This document shows positions 61,818-64,000 of a stretch of DNA of 64,000 nt, piece after piece. This stretch comes from CAYJAY01 sp964370715. Its GTDB lineage: Bacteria > Bacillota > Clostridia > Oscillospirales > Ruminococcaceae. The first letter of the stretch is position 1. Every line of letters begins with the position of its first letter. A model generated the notes under the pieces. That model was not told the origin of the DNA. It ran no database searches and worked only from the letters and a program-made list of their open reading frames with translations. The position numbers were made by a program, and so were the translations under genes. Location of the stretch: the NCBI GenBank assembly GCA_964370715.1, contig CAYJKJ010000008.1, forward strand, positions 1 through 64,000. Direction: 5' to 3'.

Positions 61818-64000
61818 TTATGCTTTTTTATAGATTAGCCTTCCGTCGTCTTGTTGTTCGCTTTGGTCGTCATCGCTTTTCTTTTTCTTTCTGAAAAACT
61901 GCATAACTATTTGAATAACAGCTACCGCAGCAAAGATTATGCTGTATCGATCAAAGAATATCATCGGAAGCCTCATGTCTTGGGTGAGAATAAACAGTAG
62001 TAGGTTAAATACGAATGCTAAAGCTACTCCTAACATAACGAGCTTTCTTTTTTTGCCTTTTTCGTCTTGTTGCTCGTCGTCTTGTTCGGTTTGTGCGTTG
62101 GGGTTTGTGCTGTATTGTTCATATTCAAGCTCACGTTCGTTTTTAACTTTTCTGCCGGTGCGTATAGCATATACAACTATTCCGACAAGGGTTAGAAGCG
62201 TCATCAACAGATCAAACAAACTCCATGCCGCAGCGTTAAACAGACCATTTGCCGCAAACGGAACGCCGGTGTCGCCGATTAATGATGTTAGAAAATCGTC
62301 ATCTTGTTGTTCCGTCTCGCTTGGTGTTACCGATGCCGGGGCTACCGGTGTTGTTGGAGGGGTTGCCGGAGTTGTCGGTGGGGTTACCGGCGTTGTTGGA
62401 GGAGTTGGTGGTGTTGTCGGTGGGGTTGCCGGCGCTGGTGTTGGGGTCGGTGTTGGCGTCGGCGTCGGTATGGGTATTACCGGTGTTGTCGGTGGTGGTG
62501 TGGGTACTGTCGGTGGCGTTGTCGGTGGCGGTGTGGGTACTACCGGCGCCGGGGTGATTGTGAAGATGCCCCTGTTTTCCGTTATAACATAGTTTGGGTT
62601 TTGTTTGTTTAAATTAGCTAAGTTGGTTGCATAAATAGGATAATTGACATTAGCGGTTTCTCCCGATTGGCGTGCTAACGTCGGTGTTCCTTGCAGATCC
62701 ACCCCTGAGTTTGCTATAGCGTTTTGCACAGCTGTGGATTTGATATAATCCGCCGATAACCCCGGTTCAGAATGGGTTGCTTGTTTTTGTTGATTGTTCA
62801 CCTGAAGAGTTACCGGCAACGGGTTAATCGTTGAATAAACCGTTTTTGTTGTTGTCATCCCGTTATATGTTGCGGTTATCGTTATCTCGTATGGTATAAC
62901 GTTGTCGCTAGCATCTCGGCTAACATTGGTTTCTGCAGGGCCTGTCGTCGCTGTAGAAGGGTAGGTAGACCCGGATGCTTTATCAACAGAAATTGTTACA
63001 TTGTTTGCGGTTACCTCTGCGCCGTTAAATTTAATAACAAATTTTTTGCCGTTTACTTCTTTTAGCAATTCTTGCGGTTGCCCGTTGTAGTTTGTCGTTA
63101 TACCTTCGGCTTCAATCGTGAGTTGGTCTTGATATAAAAAGAACTCAACGGTTTCTTTTTGACCGTCGGTTGCTAATGTGACGGTTTTAGAGCTTGGAGT
63201 AAATGCCTTGTAGTTAGTAAAAATCGGATTGCTTGCCAAATCTGCATTAATCGGATACGATTTGCCGGTAATGAGATTCGCCATGTCATTTTTATGTAGT
63301 AATGCATCATCTTTACCAACTGCTTGTGTTCCGTCGGCTTTGAGATAGATATAGTTGCCGGATGGATCTTTGGTTGGAGAAACTCTGTAGTATCTAACCT
63401 CGATCAATCCTGAACCGACAGGAAGAATTGGGGAAACCATAGCTTTGGTATCGGTACCCCCGCTAGGTTTACTATAGTCTAATGTTGCATCGCCGTGATT
63501 GGTTGGGTAATTATCTGTGACAGATGCGTAGCTGTTTTTCAAAACAACCGGTATCTTTACCCTTTTTGTGGTTTTTGTTAAGTTTCCAAGATTAACTGTT
63601 ATTATCGGTTTTTCTGTAGCTTTAAATGAATCCGGTATGTCGCCGCCTTCAATCGTTTCCGAAGTTGATCCGTTTGATATCTTTATCGTCTCGCCATTGC
63701 CGAGTATAGAGGTTTCTTTTCCATGTTCATCGACCTCTACAATCTCGATGTTTTTATCAGTATCAAGATAGAAATATTCCGAAATTGTGTCGGTTAAAAC
63801 TGCGTTGGTTGCCAGAATGGTAACCTCTTTACCTATTCTTTTAAGCACTTCATCGAGGTTAGATATATCATTAACCATAATAGGAGAAAGCCCGGGAGAG
63901 ATTATTCTTTGAAGCGCAGGCAACGAAGATCCCGGTACACCGATTGTGTGGATAGTTGCGCCGTATGTATTTATTAAACTGGTAGCTTGATCAATCCCGC
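61818..64000 (-). CDS. VWA and MBG-like surface protein, C-terminal part (partial)
   Basis: The frame is open to the window edge, so the N-terminus is missing. The visible N-terminal residues (IHTIGVPGSS and GLSPIMVNDISNLDEVLKRI) are the end of a von Willebrand A domain. A beta-rich region follows, including an MBG-like domain ending NYVITENRGIFTITP. Next is a Pro/Thr linker of about 75 residues, then a helix (LFDLLMTLLTLVGIVVYAI), a charged cytoplasmic loop, and two more helices near the C-terminus. The end (QQDDGRLIYKKA) is cytoplasmic. It is probably a surface adhesin or sensor anchored by C-terminal helices. Confidence 0.75.
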   Translation of the reverse strand, partial: GIDQATSLINTYGATIHTIGVPGSSLPALQRIISPGLSPIMVNDISNLDEVLKRIGKEVTILATNAVLTDTISEYFYLDTDKNIEIVEVDEHGKETSILGNGETIKISNGSTSETIEGGDIPDSFKATEKPIITVNLGNLTKTTKRVKIPVVLKNSYASVTDNYPTNHGDATLDYSKPSGGTDTKAMVSPILPVGSGLIEVRYYRVSPTKDPSGNYIYLKADGTQAVGKDDALLHKNDMANLITGKSYPINADLASNPIFTNYKAFTPSSKTVTLATDGQKETVEFFLYQDQLTIEAEGITTNYNGQPQELLKEVNGKKFVIKFNGAEVTANNVTISVDKASGSTYPSTATTGPAETNVSRDASDNVIPYEITITATYNGMTTTKTVYSTINPLPVTLQVNNQQKQATHSEPGLSADYIKSTAVQNAIANSGVDLQGTPTLARQSGETANVNYPIYATNLANLNKQNPNYVITENRGIFTITPAPVVPTPPPTTPPTVPTPPPTTPVIPIPTPTPTPTPTPAPATPPTTPPTPPTTPVTPPTTPATPPTTPVAPASVTPSETEQQDDDFLTSLIGDTGVPFAANGLFNAAAWSLFDLLMTLLTLVGIVVYAIRTGRKVKNERELEYEQYSTNPNAQTEQDDEQQDEKGKKRKLVMLGVALAFVFNLLLFILTQDMRLPMIFFDRYSIIFAAVAVIQIVMQFFRKKKKSDDDQSEQQDDGRLIYKKA
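62335..62555 (-). repeat. Proline/threonine-coding tandem repeat
   Basis: A run of short imperfect repeats based on a GGTGTTG-TCGGTGG pattern (plus strand) encodes a TPPTTP-type linker on the minus strand. Such tracts can change length by slippage. ORFs in other frames here are by-products. Confidence 0.85.

Noticed and set aside
62249..62612. Plus-strand ORFs rich in Val/Leu/Gly or Trp/Cys/Arg
   Set aside because: They are other-frame readings of the Pro/Thr-coding repeat of the minus-strand surface protein.

Overview
The window looks like a chromosomal segment of an anaerobic, Clostridia-like member of the Bacillota (Firmicutes), probably uncultured. Supporting signs are AddA/AddB recombination-repair nuclease genes, a DegV protein, a YabE/RpfB-like DUF348-G5-3D protein, purine-rich Shine-Dalgarno sites, frequent TTG starts, moderate-to-low GC, and two oxygen-sensitive enzyme systems: a YjjI glycyl-radical enzyme with its YjjW activase, and an aldehyde:ferredoxin oxidoreductase. 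The species cannot be fixed from sequence alone. I see no phage, plasmid, CRISPR or complete insertion sequence. The only mobile-like DNA is a cluster of palindromic repeats at 12487-12849.

Layout. 1-458: 3' end of a surface-type protein. 496-4196 (minus): two multi-spanning membrane proteins (DUF6020-like and DUF4153-like). 4433-6708: EamA transporter, DegV protein, SprT-like metalloprotease. 6785-9797 (minus): HD phosphohydrolase behind an attenuator-like leader, a ROK-like protein and a TSUP permease. 10103-12486: yjjI-yjjW. 12487-12849: repeats. 12905-16456: ATPase and two permeases of a BMP-type nucleoside/sugar ABC importer, with no binding-protein gene nearby. 16601-23336: addB-addA. 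23366-25873: DUF2298 membrane protein. 25979-31319: tight run of TtcA-like, YabE-like, secernin-like (C69) and NeuB genes. 31418-33526: DUF2142 membrane protein. 33580-35807: metY-metA. 35896-36570: DUF308 protein. 36855-37122: tRNA-Val, tRNA-Asp and tRNA-Phe. 37482-40967: TAXI-type TRAP transporter with DUF1850.

41374-55968 is the clearest functional island. It holds a LacI-type regulator, an Opp/Dpp-type ABC importer (binding protein, two permeases, two ATPases), a domain-permuted GH3 beta-glucosidase, a 1065-residue carbohydrate-active enzyme I cannot assign, a DUF1349 protein and a YhcH/YiaL protein. Related operator-like sequences lie over the regulator's own promoter and twice upstream of the binding-protein gene. 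The set reads as import of beta-glucan oligosaccharides followed by intracellular breakdown.

56113-57564 pairs a decaprenyl-phosphate phosphoribosyltransferase-like UbiA enzyme with a HAD phosphatase. 58062-59861 is an aldehyde:ferredoxin oxidoreductase behind a consensus promoter and a structured leader in which the ribosome-binding site can pair with an upstream CCTCCC (candidate Moco/Tuco riboswitch). A flavodoxin-fold reductase and a lone type IV pilin-like protein follow. The window ends inside a minus-strand surface protein with von Willebrand A, MBG-like, proline-rich and C-terminal membrane segments.

The most unusual non-coding structure is at 7312-7486: a consensus promoter, a transcript-start hairpin hiding a Shine-Dalgarno site, a 30-codon leader ORF containing an intrinsic terminator, and an ATGA overlap with the HD gene.
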